From contig NZ_JXDL01000001.1 in NCBI RefSeq assembly GCF_001590795.1, forward strand, positions 3,694,019 through 3,728,628: 34,610 nucleotides of DNA, written 5' to 3'. Of the stretch, positions 7,360 to 15,744 are shown one piece after another (position 1 is the first letter of the stretch; each line of letters opens with the position of its first letter). The stretch comes from Bradyrhizobium sp. AT1. Its GTDB lineage: Bacteria > Pseudomonadota > Alphaproteobacteria > Rhizobiales > Xanthobacteraceae. The translations under genes and the position numbers were made by a program. A model generated the notes under the pieces. That model had not been told where the DNA came from. It saw only the letters and a program-made list of their open reading frames with translations, and did not search any database.

Positions 7360-9400
7360 CGCCGTCGCTGCACTCGCCATTCAAATAGGGATCGGCCGGC
7401 CGGAAGAATCGGCTGAAACCGGGTTTGTCTACAGCGCTGCTTTGTGTCACGACAACGACCTTCCCAGCCGGTATTTCGCCGCATTCCTTGTTGGTCTTGC
7501 CGAAGAACTTGCGCTGCGGCGGGCCGGGCTTGATCCGCATCCGTATGCCAGGGACCATTTTCGCGACGAGCAGGTCCGTTGTGTCGAGCAGGCGCGTGTA
7601 ACCGGGCTCGGTTTTCGGCAGGCTCTCGCCACCCGGCGGCATCAGCCTCTCCGATCCGAGGCCGCGCAGGCGCGTGCGCAGCTTGCCGGAAGAGGGATCG
7701 CCCGGATAGATCCAGCCGTCCTGCGCGAGCATGAAGCGAAGCACCGCCGTGTCCTTTTCGCTCTCCGATTGGCCTTCCTTCAAGCCGAAATCGGAATGGC
7801 AGCCGAGGCAGTGCTTCTCGACGAGCCCCTTGCGCAGCGTCGTGAGGCGGCCATTGTTCTGCGCATCCCTGGCAACGAACGTCGCGAGTTGGTCGATCAT
7901 CGGCTGGCTGCGCGTGTCGCAGGGCAACGGCTGAGGCGGATCACCCGCGGCGCGATCGATGCGGATCACGCTCTGGTTCTTGTCCTCGACCAGCCAGATC
8001 GCGCCGTCCTCGGCGACCGTCATGCCGACCGGCGCGCCTTGCGGCCGCGTGCCGTTGACGCGGTGCCAGCCCGCGATCAGCTCGTCGAACGGCGCGGCGG
8101 CGACCTCGCCGGCGTCGGTCCGAAAACTGCGCGTCGGCTCGGCCGCGCAGCTGACGTGATAGCGCACGGGCGCCGGGCTCGGCTTTGGGAAGCCGTGGTC
8201 ATCGACGTCGTAGATCAGCAGGCGGCTGCCGGTCGGACGGTAGCCGTGCAGGCCGACCAGCAGCTTGCCGTCCAGCTCCGGGAATTTGCCGCCGTGGTAA
8301 TAGAGCATCGCCAGCGGGGCGCCGTGCGGCGGCATCAATGTGAGCGGCGGCTTGTAGAGCGCATTGGCGGTGCAGAGCGACTTGTAGACTCCGGATTGCA
8401 GCACGGTCCTGAATTCGGGGCTCGGCGTCGACAGATCGTAGCAATAGGGCCAGCCATAGTGCCTGCCCTGCTCAATCGCGTTGATCTCCTCGTTTGGCTT
8501 GAAGATATCGGGCAGATCGCGGGCGTTCTCGCCCTGCAGGAAAGCGTAGCCGGCCTCGGGGAATTTCGGATGCAACGCCAGCGCCATCGAGTTGCGCAAG
8601 CCGCGCGCGTAGACGGTGTGCGGCGGATCGGGATCGCCGGGCTTCAGCGCCGGAAAGACACCGCCCGCAGGCGGGGCGAACAGCCAGATCGAGGCCATGG
8701 CGGAGGCGCCCTCGGCCGCCGCGCAAGGCTTGGTGATCGGCGCTGGCGTGATGCAGTCGTCGCTGTGCGAGCCGATATTGACGAACAGCCGCCCGCTCCG
8801 GTCGAAGGCAAACTGCTTGAGCGGATGCGCGCTCTCCTCGACCCGTGTGCCGTCGGGCAGCGCGATCCGGCGCCCGGGCATGTGGCGGATGATGGTCTCG
8901 ACGGTGCCGCGCGGATTGTCGGCGAGCGGGTCGAACCGGAAGATCGTCTCGGCGGTCGAGGCGTAGAGCTTCCGGTCCGGACCGATCGCAAGACCGAACG
9001 GATATTCGAGTCCTGCGAGAAGCTCCCTGAACCGCTGCCCTTGCGGCGCGTGCGGATCGAGCAGCAGCAGCCGGCCGTCCGCGTGGCCCCAGCCCCCCAT
9101 ATCGGCCACCACGAACAGGTCGCGGCCGGGCACCTGGACGATCGCGCGCGGAAACCTGAGGCCATCCGCTTCGCTGGCGACCAGCCCGGCACAAAATCCG
9201 GCCTTCATGTCGATCTGGATCCTGGGAAAAGCGAGATCACCGTCGCCGCAGGTGTCCGCGCCGATCGCATAGAAGCTGCGGCGAACCGGCTCCGATGACG
9301 CCACCGAGGTGAGCCCAAGCAGGGCCGCCAAGACCCCCGCCAAAATCCCTGCACTTGTGCGCAGCCTGCGGCGTTTGCGCTCAACTGTGAAATGGCTCAC
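7316..9400 (-). CDS. PQQ-type sugar dehydrogenase fused to a cytochrome c domain
   Basis: The 694-residue protein resembles soluble aldose sugar dehydrogenase: a beta-propeller with VVADMGGWG, YASTAETIFRFDPL, ARGLRNSMALALHPKFPEAG and QGRHYGWPYCYD. A monohaem cytochrome c domain follows, with CLGCH near residue 528 and a likely methionine ligand in RLMPPGG near 585. A basic N-terminus and hydrophobic segment ending VASSEP form an export signal, as periplasmic haem attachment requires. The start is GTG at 9400 behind GGGGGG. It would oxidise aldoses to lactones and pass electrons through its own haem to the respiratory chain. PQQ binding is inferred from the family; no PQQ biosynthesis gene is in view. 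Confidence 0.85.
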   Translation of the reverse strand: MSHFTVERKRRRLRTSAGILAGVLAALLGLTSVASSEPVRRSFYAIGADTCGDGDLAFPRIQIDMKAGFCAGLVASEADGLRFPRAIVQVPGRDLFVVADMGGWGHADGRLLLLDPHAPQGQRFRELLAGLEYPFGLAIGPDRKLYASTAETIFRFDPLADNPRGTVETIIRHMPGRRIALPDGTRVEESAHPLKQFAFDRSGRLFVNIGSHSDDCITPAPITKPCAAAEGASAMASIWLFAPPAGGVFPALKPGDPDPPHTVYARGLRNSMALALHPKFPEAGYAFLQGENARDLPDIFKPNEEINAIEQGRHYGWPYCYDLSTPSPEFRTVLQSGVYKSLCTANALYKPPLTLMPPHGAPLAMLYYHGGKFPELDGKLLVGLHGYRPTGSRLLIYDVDDHGFPKPSPAPVRYHVSCAAEPTRSFRTDAGEVAAAPFDELIAGWHRVNGTRPQGAPVGMTVAEDGAIWLVEDKNQSVIRIDRAAGDPPQPLPCDTRSQPMIDQLATFVARDAQNNGRLTTLRKGLVEKHCLGCHSDFGLKEGQSESEKDTAVLRFMLAQDGWIYPGDPSSGKLRTRLRGLGSERLMPPGGESLPKTEPGYTRLLDTTDLLVAKMVPGIRMRIKPGPPQRKFFGKTNKECGEIPAGKVVVVTQSSAVDKPGFSRFFRPADPYLNGECSDGDGYYIRQEFLVPVQ

Positions 9401-9606
9401 GGCAGCCCCCCGGACTTCCCGCGAAAACGTCTTCCATGCCGTCCGAATGCAGTCCAGTCGAACATCACTCGCCTGTGATTAAACCTGTAACGATCTTCGT
9501 GCCGACCAATACCCGTAGATTCCCTCACCGGGTTCGACCCGAATGTTTCGCGAATGCTTCGGGTGGTATCGCTTTGCCATCCCAATTGCTCCGCCAGGAG
9601 GCGCAT

Positions 9607-9840
9607 ATGGTCCAGGTCTATTTTCACTGCTCCAACACCGAGGGCACCCTGATCGACCGCTACGGCGCCGCCGTGTCCAATCTCACCGAGGCGCGCGACC
9701 GCGCCTCGCAGATCATGCGGTCGATGATCCTGACGCCCAGCAGCGAAGACTGGCGCGACTGGGTGATCCATGTCAGCGACGACGACGGCGAAGAGATTTT
9801 CGATCTGCCCTTCACCGCCATGCTCGGCAAGCCGCATTGA
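9607..9840 (+). CDS. DUF6894 family protein, 77 aa
   Basis: This is a small cytosolic protein of unknown function, of a family common in rhizobia. The typical pattern is visible: a YFHC strand near the N-terminus, an acidic middle LTEARDRASQIM, and a C-terminal WVIHVSDDDGEEIFDLPF strand pair. I chose the ATG at 9607 because AGGAGG lies immediately upstream; the in-frame ATG at 9436 would add 57 residues that do not look like the family. No catalytic residues can be named. It is followed after nine bases by a second small gene that probably shares its transcript. Confidence 0.85.
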   Translation: MVQVYFHCSNTEGTLIDRYGAAVSNLTEARDRASQIMRSMILTPSSEDWRDWVIHVSDDDGEEIFDLPFTAMLGKPH

Positions 9841-9849
9841 GGTGATGCC

Positions 9850-10026
9850 ATGCTGATCGCGTCCCTGAGCCTGCTCCGTCACCCCCTCAGCTTCGTCGCC
9901 ACCAAATGGCAGACGCTGGTCCGGGTTGCCGGCAACCCCTACCGTCCCGAGCTTCACTACATGCGCGGGCCTGGCCCGAAATGGCGCGCCAAGTATCAGG
10001 CCAGCCGGCTGAACCGCCCGCTCTGA
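9850..10026 (+). CDS. Small basic hypothetical protein, 58 aa
   Basis: I do not recognise a family. The ATG at 9850 follows GAGGTG at the stop codon of the DUF6894 gene, so the two are probably co-transcribed and translationally linked. The protein begins with a short hydrophobic stretch (MLIASLSLLRHPLSFVA), then becomes rich in Arg, Lys, Trp and Pro, ending RLNRPL. It might associate with a membrane through its N-terminus. A strong rho-independent terminator lies 37 bases after its stop, which supports a real two-gene unit ending here. Start site, RBS, coding bias and terminator together make it a credible gene although it is short. Confidence 0.65.
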   Translation: MLIASLSLLRHPLSFVATKWQTLVRVAGNPYRPELHYMRGPGPKWRAKYQASRLNRPL

Positions 10027-10062
10027 GGGGCAATCGTCCCGCATCGCTCTCCAAAGGCGTCG

Positions 10063-10088
10063 AGCCCGGGTTCGTCCCGGGCTTTTTT
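10063..10088 (+). terminator. Rho-independent terminator
   Basis: AGCCCGGG (10063-10070), loop TTCGT, CCCGGGCT (10076-10083), then a run of six T. It ends the two small plus-strand genes, just before the convergent enoyl-CoA hydratase gene. Confidence 0.85.
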
Positions 10089-10099
10089 GTCTTCGGACG

Positions 10100-10873
10100 C
10101 TACCTCCCCGTAAACCTCGCCTTGCGCTTCTCGACGAAGGCATTGCGGCCTTCGACCGCATCCGCGGTCTTCCGGACCTCGGCCTGGAGCTCGATCTCGC
10201 GGCGGAATTGCGCCTCGTAGCTCGCGTGCTCGCTCTCCTCCACCAGCAGGCGCGTTGCGACCAAAGCGCGCGTCGGGCCCTCGGCGAGACGGCGCGCCAG
10301 CGTCAGCGCTTCGTCCATCAGCTTGGCATCGTCGACGACCTGCCGCACCAGGCCGATCTCCCGGGCGCGCTCGGCCGTCAGCGGCTCGTTCAGCAGCATC
10401 AGCTCGAGCGCGCGCTGCCGGCCGATCAGTCGCGGCAGCAGCCAGGTCGAGCCGAGATCCGGCACCAGCGCGATGCGGCTGAACACCTGGATGAAGCTCG
10501 CCGACCGGGCCGCGACGATCATGTCGCCGGCCATGGCCAGGCTGAAGCCGCCGCCGGCAGCCACCCCGTTGACGGCGACGACGACAGGCACGCGGCACTC
10601 GCGCAGGGCCTTGAAGGCCGGCCAGTAGAACCGCATGACGCCGGCCGCGATGTCCTCGCCGAGCGCCTCCGACGCCTTCAAATTCTGTCCTGAGCAAAAT
10701 CCGCGCCCTGCGCCGGTGAGGATCAAGGCTCGAACCCCCTCGTCCTCGGTCATCTCGCCGATGGCGCCTGCGAGCGCGCCGAGCAGGTCCGGCGTCATCG
10801 CGTTCAGGCTTGCCGGCTCGTCGAGCGTCAGGATGCCGACCGCACCCTCCCGCGCCTGTTTCACACCAGCCAT
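10100..10873 (-). CDS. Enoyl-CoA hydratase/isomerase family protein (PaaG-like)
   Basis: This crotonase-fold enzyme acts on an acyl-CoA double bond. The oxyanion-hole motifs are visible as GFCSGQNLK and NGVAAGGGFSLAMAGD, and the VPDLGSTWLLPRLIG segment carries an aspartate at the position used by PaaG-type isomerases. Its 257 residues are normal for the family. I chose the ATG at 10873, with GGGAGG upstream, over 10936, which would add a poorly conserved basic tail. The likeness to PaaG (ring-epoxide isomerisation in phenylacetate breakdown) is noticeable, but no other paa gene is nearby, so hydratase or isomerase activity on some other acyl-CoA is equally possible. Confidence 0.88.
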   Translation of the reverse strand: MAGVKQAREGAVGILTLDEPASLNAMTPDLLGALAGAIGEMTEDEGVRALILTGAGRGFCSGQNLKASEALGEDIAAGVMRFYWPAFKALRECRVPVVVAVNGVAAGGGFSLAMAGDMIVAARSASFIQVFSRIALVPDLGSTWLLPRLIGRQRALELMLLNEPLTAERAREIGLVRQVVDDAKLMDEALTLARRLAEGPTRALVATRLLVEESEHASYEAQFRREIELQAEVRKTADAVEGRNAFVEKRKARFTGR

Positions 10874-10987
10874 GCCGCGCCTCCCTTTCGATGTTCTCGT
10901 TGTCGGCAATGTGCCATTGTCCGCGCGCTTCGCCAATCGCGAAGCAAGTCAGCGCAACGAAGCCAGCACAGAACATCAAGCGACATC

Positions 10988-12577
10988 ATGCCTCATCAGT
11001 TCAGCCTCAACCAATCCGTCCGCAAGCCCGCCGTCACATCCAAAGGCGGCATCGTCGCCTCGCAATCGCGGCGGGCGGCCGAAGTGGGAGCAGAGGTGCT
11101 GGCGGCGGGCGGCGACTGCGTCGACGCGATCGTGGCAACCACCATGGCGCTGAACGTGCTGGAGCCCTGGAATAGCGGGATCGGCGGCGGCGGTGCGATG
11201 GTGCTCTACCGTGCCAAGGAAGATCGCACCGAGGTGATCGACTACGGCATGAGCGCGCCGCAGAGCCTGCGCGCTACCGACTATCCGCTCAGCGGCGAGG
11301 GCGCCGCCTCTGACCTGTTTCCGTGGCCGCGGGTGAAGGATGATCGCAACATCCATGGCCCCGGCTCGATTGCCGTCCCCGGCGTCGTTGCCGGAATGGA
11401 AGAGGCGCATCGCCGCTACGCCAGGATGCCATGGAAGGATCTGGTTGCCCCGGCAGCCAGGCTCGCCGGCGAAGGCCTGCTGGTCGATTGGTGGACCACG
11501 GTGACGATCTCGGGCTCGGCCGCCGACCTCAGGCGCTATCCCGCCAGCGCGGCGGCATATTTGAAGAACGGCCTGCCGCCGACCGCGCCATGGGGCATCA
11601 AGGCCGAGACGCGACTGCCGCAGGACGCCTTGAAGGCGACACTGTCACATCTCGCCGAGGCCGGACCGCGCGATTTCTACCAGGGTGATCTCGCCAGGAG
11701 CATTGCGTCCGACATCAAGGCCGACGGCGGCTCGCTGTCGGTGGAGGACCTCGCCGCATTCCGCGCGCATCTGCGCGAACCGCTGGCGATCCCCTATCGC
11801 GGCGGCAAGGTGTTCGCCACACCGGAGCTCACCGCGGGGCCGACGATGGCGCATGCGCTGCGTCTGTTGCAGGAGAGCTGGACGCCCGCAGGCGCGCCCG
11901 ATGCCGGCGCCTATGTCGAATACGCACTTGCGCTGCAAGCCGCCTTCCGCGAGCGGCTCAAGGACATGGGCGATGCCGACGGCAAGCGCTCGCTCGGCGC
12001 CGAATATCTGGCGCCGGCCTGCACCACGCATTTCTCGGTGGTCGACCGCCACGGCAACATCGCGGCGGTGACACAGACGCTGCTGTCGTCCTTCGGCTCG
12101 CGATATGTGACGCCGCACACCGGCATCACCATGAACAACGGCATCATGTGGTTCGACCCGACGCCGGGCACCACCAATTCGCTGGCTCCCGGCAAGCGCT
12201 GCCTTTGCAACTACACGCCCGTCATCGCCGAGACGAAGGATGGCAAGCGCCTCGCCGTCGGCGCCTCCGGCGGACGCCGCATCCTGCCGTCGGTGATGCA
12301 GCTCGCATCCTTCGTGATGGATTTCGGCATGGATCTCGATGCGGCCATCCATCAGCCGCGCATCGACGCCAGCGAAGGCGCGATCGTGATCGGAGATGCC
12401 CGACTGCCGGACGACGTGCGCAAGACGTTGGCGGCGCGCTTCGACTATGAAGAGAGCCGGGTGCAGACGTTGCCGCAGAAATTCGCCTGCCCGAGCGTCG
12501 TCATGCGCGAGGGCGACGTCAATTCCGGCGCTGTCGAGATCTTTCACCCCTGGGCCGACGCGGTCGCGGAAGGTTGA
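10988..12577 (+). CDS. Gamma-glutamyltransferase family protein
   Basis: This is an N-terminal nucleophile hydrolase that cleaves or transfers gamma-glutamyl groups, or a related amide. The precursor should cut itself before Thr346 in ACTTHFSVVD, giving two subunits; the small subunit carries NNGIMWFDPTPG and the GASGGRRILPSVMQ block. The 529-residue length fits. There is no signal peptide (MPHQFSLNQ start), so unlike E. coli Ggt it is probably cytoplasmic. This is a frequent feature of gamma-glutamyltransferase-like acylases, so glutathione may not be the substrate. It is transcribed away from the enoyl-CoA hydratase gene. The ribosome binding site is weak. Confidence 0.9.
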   Translation: MPHQFSLNQSVRKPAVTSKGGIVASQSRRAAEVGAEVLAAGGDCVDAIVATTMALNVLEPWNSGIGGGGAMVLYRAKEDRTEVIDYGMSAPQSLRATDYPLSGEGAASDLFPWPRVKDDRNIHGPGSIAVPGVVAGMEEAHRRYARMPWKDLVAPAARLAGEGLLVDWWTTVTISGSAADLRRYPASAAAYLKNGLPPTAPWGIKAETRLPQDALKATLSHLAEAGPRDFYQGDLARSIASDIKADGGSLSVEDLAAFRAHLREPLAIPYRGGKVFATPELTAGPTMAHALRLLQESWTPAGAPDAGAYVEYALALQAAFRERLKDMGDADGKRSLGAEYLAPACTTHFSVVDRHGNIAAVTQTLLSSFGSRYVTPHTGITMNNGIMWFDPTPGTTNSLAPGKRCLCNYTPVIAETKDGKRLAVGASGGRRILPSVMQLASFVMDFGMDLDAAIHQPRIDASEGAIVIGDARLPDDVRKTLAARFDYEESRVQTLPQKFACPSVVMREGDVNSGAVEIFHPWADAVAEG

Positions 12578-12736
12578 GCGCGAGCATCGCTGCTTCGATT
12601 CTGCCAGCGCGCGTTGAGTGCGCGCGCGACTGCGCATCCAGGCGAGCATCACGACTCCTCCACATTCGCAGGGAACTTAGCTGCGCACCGTTCGTTCGTT
12701 AAACGGACAAATGCGCTCACCCCCGTGGAGGACATT

Positions 12737-12967
12737 ATGAAGAAACTTGCGCTCGCTGCGTCGCTGGTCATTGCGGCCGGCTTTACATTGACCGGCCCTG
12801 TACTAGCCAAGGGCGGCCATGGCGGCGGTCATGGACACGGTCATGGTCATGGGCATTCGATGGGCCATCATCACCATGGCACGCCGCCTGGATGGTCGCG
12901 CGGACGCAAGGTCGGCTGGCGCGGTCACGGCTGCCCACCCGGCCTGTGGAAGCAGGGCCGCTGCTGA
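12737..12967 (+). CDS. Secreted histidine-rich peptide, 76 aa
   Basis: A Sec signal peptide (MKKLALAASL, hydrophobic core, cleavage after VLA near residue 24) is followed by a Gly-His repeat with ten histidines between residues 28 and 47. A short tail contains PPGWSRGRKVGW and two cysteines (GCPPGLWKQGRC). GGAGG lies about seven bases upstream of the ATG. The mature peptide would be about 52 residues in the periplasm. The His repeat suggests binding of nickel, zinc or copper, but this is inferred from composition. The PPGW/GCPPGLWK pattern resembles small exported proteins seen in related bacteria, whose function I do not know. Confidence 0.85.
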   Translation: MKKLALAASLVIAAGFTLTGPVLAKGGHGGGHGHGHGHGHSMGHHHHGTPPGWSRGRKVGWRGHGCPPGLWKQGRC

Positions 12968-12990
12968 CGCCCAATATCTATCGATGATGC

Positions 12991-13020
12991 AAGGCGCCGC
13001 TCCTCACTGGGCGGCGCCTT
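12991..13020. terminator. Bidirectional terminator-like hairpin
   Basis: A perfect 10-bp stem, AAGGCGCCGC (12991-13000)/GCGGCGCCTT (13011-13020), with a 10-base loop, lies between the convergent His-rich peptide and FAD oxidoreductase genes. The ends provide only short A/T tracts. Confidence 0.6.
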
Positions 13021-13021
13021 C

Positions 13022-14305
13022 TCACATGCCGAGCCGGTCCCGCACGCGCCCCGCGATCACGGCGGTCGTCACGCCCACCGGCCAGAACGCGTGCATCGGG
13101 ATCGGCTTGATGCCCGTGATGGGCATGTCGATCTCGGCCTTGGCGCCGCCGATCAGCCGGCGCGCGAGCTGCGCCCCCATCGCGGTCGCGAGCGCAACGC
13201 CGCGGCCGTTGCAGCCGAGCGAGATCAGGACGCCCTCGGCGGGCTCATGCACATGCGGGTAGTGGTCGCTCGTGATGGCGAGCCGGCTGTTCCAGCCGTG
13301 AGTCCAGGACACGCCTTTGAGCTGCGGCCATAGCCGCTCGGCGTAGCGCATGAGATAGGCGACGTCGTTCGGCGACTTGATCCAGCGCATCGGCCCGCGG
13401 CCGCCCATCAAGAGGCGGTTGTGCTGGTCGATGCGGTAGTAGACCGTGATGTGGCCGCTCTCGTAGAGCACGGAGCGCGTCGGCATGATCGAGCGGGCGA
13501 CTGCGTCGGAGAGCGGCGCGGTAGCGGCGATCGACGAGAACACCGGCACGATGGTGCGGCGGAGCGCCGGCCAGAGATCGTCGGTGAAGCCGTTGGTGGC
13601 GAGCAGGACCTTGTCGGCATGAACCAGCGCACGCGGCGTTTCGATGCGCCAACGGCTGCCATCGCGACGGAGCGACAGCGCCGGCGTCTCGCCGAACACT
13701 TTCGCGCCCGCCGAGATCGCGGCGCGCGCGAGGCCGCGGGCGTAGCTGAGCGGATGCAGATCGCCGCCGCGCGTGTCCAGCATGGCGCCAATGTAACGGT
13801 CGGTGCCGGTCATCTCGCGCAGCTGCTCGCGATTCAGATATGACACCGGCATGCCGCGGCGGATGCATTGCTGCGCGGTCTTCTCGATCGCGGCGGCGCT
13901 GGCCTCGTGATAGGCGGCACGCAGCGTGCCGCTCTGCCGCGCCTCGCACGGGATCTGGTAGCGGCGGATCAGCTCGTGCGTGAAGTCAGTGGTGCCGTAG
14001 GCGAAGGTGATCATGCGGCGGCCGAGATCGGCCCCGAAGTCCGCTTCGATCTGGTCGGGGTCGTGCTTCAAGCCGGGATTGGTGTGGCCGCCATTGTTGC
14101 CCGACGCACCCCAGCCCGGCTCCTGCGCCTCCAGCACCAGCGCCTTGACGCCCTGCTCCGCCAGATGCAGCGCAGTGGAAAGCCCCGTATAGCCGCCGCC
14201 GACGATCGCGACCGAGACGTTCTTGTCGGCATCGAGCGGCGGCGTGGCGACCGGCGCGACGGCGGTGTCGGCATAGAGTGAGGGCGGCAGAGGCAGGCGC
14301 GTCAT
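13022..14305 (-). CDS. FAD-dependent amine/amino acid oxidoreductase (DAO family)
   Basis: This 427-residue flavoprotein of the DAO/OrdL type oxidises a C-N bond of an amine or amino acid. The Rossmann FAD motif VAIVGGGYTGLSTALHLAEQG begins near residue 31. ASGNNGGHTNPGL follows, and the C-terminal GCNGRGVALATAMG loop closes the FAD site. The overall pattern is like gamma-glutamylputrescine oxidase (PuuB), but that name cannot be fixed from sequence alone. It is the last gene of a minus-strand operon, 12 bases after the ABC ATPase gene, so its substrate is probably what that transporter imports. The divergent XRE-cupin gene at 16681 is the likely regulator. Confidence 0.88.
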   Translation of the reverse strand: MTRLPLPPSLYADTAVAPVATPPLDADKNVSVAIVGGGYTGLSTALHLAEQGVKALVLEAQEPGWGASGNNGGHTNPGLKHDPDQIEADFGADLGRRMITFAYGTTDFTHELIRRYQIPCEARQSGTLRAAYHEASAAAIEKTAQQCIRRGMPVSYLNREQLREMTGTDRYIGAMLDTRGGDLHPLSYARGLARAAISAGAKVFGETPALSLRRDGSRWRIETPRALVHADKVLLATNGFTDDLWPALRRTIVPVFSSIAATAPLSDAVARSIMPTRSVLYESGHITVYYRIDQHNRLLMGGRGPMRWIKSPNDVAYLMRYAERLWPQLKGVSWTHGWNSRLAITSDHYPHVHEPAEGVLISLGCNGRGVALATAMGAQLARRLIGGAKAEIDMPITGIKPIPMHAFWPVGVTTAVIAGRVRDRLGM

Positions 14306-14317
14306 GGCGAAGACCGG

Positions 14318-15049
14318 TCAGAGCGGATGCAGCACGCGGCGCAAAAAGTCCTGCGTGCGCGGATGCTGGGGTTGATTGAGCAGCGCCTTGGCCGGCCCCT
14401 GCTCGACGATGACGCCACCGTCGATGAACAGCACGCGGTCGGCGACATCGCGGGCAAAGCCCATCTCGTGCGTGACGACCACCATGGTCATGCCGTCGTC
14501 GGCGAGCTTGCGCATCACGCCGAGCACGTCGCCGACCAATTCGGGATCGAGCGCCGAGGTCGGCTCGTCGAACAGGATCGCCTTGGGCTGCATCGCCAGC
14601 GCCCGCGCGATCGCGACGCGCTGCTGCTGGCCGCCGGACAGCTGCGGCGGATGCGCATCAGCCTTCTCGGCGAGCCCGACCTGGGCGAGCAGCGCGCGGC
14701 CGCGCTCCAGCGCTTGCGCACGCGGCTCCTTCTTCACATAGAGCGGCCCTTCGATCACGTTCTCCAGCGCGGTGCGATGCGGGAACAGGTTGAAGCGCTG
14801 GAACACCATCGAGACCTGGGTGCGGATGTTCACGATCGACGGCGCGTCACGATCGACCTTGAGGCCCTCGACGCTGATCTCGCCGCGGTCGTAGCTTTCC
14901 AGCCCGTTGATGCAGCGCAGGATGGTGGATTTGCCGGAGCCCGAGGGACCGACGATGCAGACCACCTCGCCCTTCTCGACCGACGCCGTGATGCCCTTGA
15001 GCACCTCGACCTTGCCAAAGCTCTTGTGGATGTCGTTCAGCTCGATCAT
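14318..15049 (-). CDS. Polar amino acid ABC transporter, ATP-binding subunit
   Basis: This is the 243-residue GlnQ/HisP-type ATPase. The Walker A is GPSGSGKST, the Q-loop lies in [10 protein letters not shown], the signature is LSGGQQQR, the Walker B is [13 protein letters not shown], and the switch histidine is in VVTHEMGFA. It powers uptake of an amino acid or amine across the inner membrane. The ATG at 15049 overlaps the permease stop by four bases (ATGA), so the two are coupled. An upstream in-frame start would only extend into permease coding sequence. The substrate is set by the binding protein at 15745. Confidence 0.95.
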   Translation of the reverse strand: MIELNDIHKSFGKVEVLKGITASVEKGEVVCIVGPSGSGKSTILRCINGLESYDRGEISVEGLKVDRDAPSIVNIRTQVSMVFQRFNLFPHRTALENVIEGPLYVKKEPRAQALERGRALLAQVGLAEKADAHPPQLSGGQQQRVAIARALAMQPKAILFDEPTSALDPELVGDVLGVMRKLADDGMTMVVVTHEMGFARDVADRVLFIDGGVIVEQGPAKALLNQPQHPRTQDFLRRVLHPL

Positions 15050-15699
15050 CGCTTGCCGGCCCGCTTCTCGAAGTGACGGACCAGCAGGATCAGCGGAATG
15101 CTCATGGTCAGATACATCAGCGCCACCAGCGTGAACACGTTGGTGTTCTTGAAGGTCGAAGACGCGATCAGCTTGCCCTGCAGGGCGAGCTCGGCCACCG
15201 TGATGGTCGAGGCTTGCGAGGAATCCTTCAGCATCATGATCATGACGTTGCCGTAGGGCGGCAGCACGATGCGCACGGCCTGCGGCAGCACCACGCGCCG
15301 CATGGTCAGCCACCAGCCCATGCCGATCGACTGCGCGGCCTCGATCTGGCCCTTGTCGATCGCCTCGATGCCGGCGCGAAAATTTTCCGCCTGGTAGGCC
15401 GAATAGGCGATGCCGAGGCCGAGGATGGCAGCCTGCAGAGCACTGAGCGTGACGCCGAGATCGGGCATCACGAAGTAGAGGTAGAACAGCAGCACGATGA
15501 TCGGGATGCCGCGGATCACGTTGATCAGGCTGGCGCTGAGCATCGACAGCGCCTTGATGCCGGAGACCCGCATCATCGCCCAGATCAGGCCGAGCGCCGT
15601 CGAGAGCAGCAGCGAGCCGATGGTGACGACGATCGTCAGCGCGACGCCGCTCATCAGGATCGGGAAAAACTCGGCGGCGTCGTGCCAGAAGCCTTTCAT
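15046..15699 (-). CDS. Polar amino acid ABC transporter, permease subunit
   Basis: This is an inner-membrane permease of the HisM/GlnP type with about five membrane segments. The EAA loop that contacts the ATPase is visible as [23 protein letters not shown] chose the ATG at 15699, with GAAGG upstream; a TTG two codons earlier is possible. Only one permease is encoded here, whereas many systems of this family have two, so it probably works as a homodimer (inference). It lies 45 bases after the binding protein gene and overlaps the ATPase gene. Confidence 0.94.
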   Translation of the reverse strand: MKGFWHDAAEFFPILMSGVALTIVVTIGSLLLSTALGLIWAMMRVSGIKALSMLSASLINVIRGIPIIVLLFYLYFVMPDLGVTLSALQAAILGLGIAYSAYQAENFRAGIEAIDKGQIEAAQSIGMGWWLTMRRVVLPQAVRIVLPPYGNVMIMMLKDSSQASTITVAELALQGKLIASSTFKNTNVFTLVALMYLTMSIPLILLVRHFEKRAGKR

Positions 15700-15744
15700 C
15701 GGCAAGCCTTCATCGAAAAGCCTTCTTCAATCAGCTTCTGTCGA

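Noticed and set aside
10100..10873. Naming the gene paaG
   Set aside because: The likeness is at family level only, and no other phenylacetate gene is nearby.
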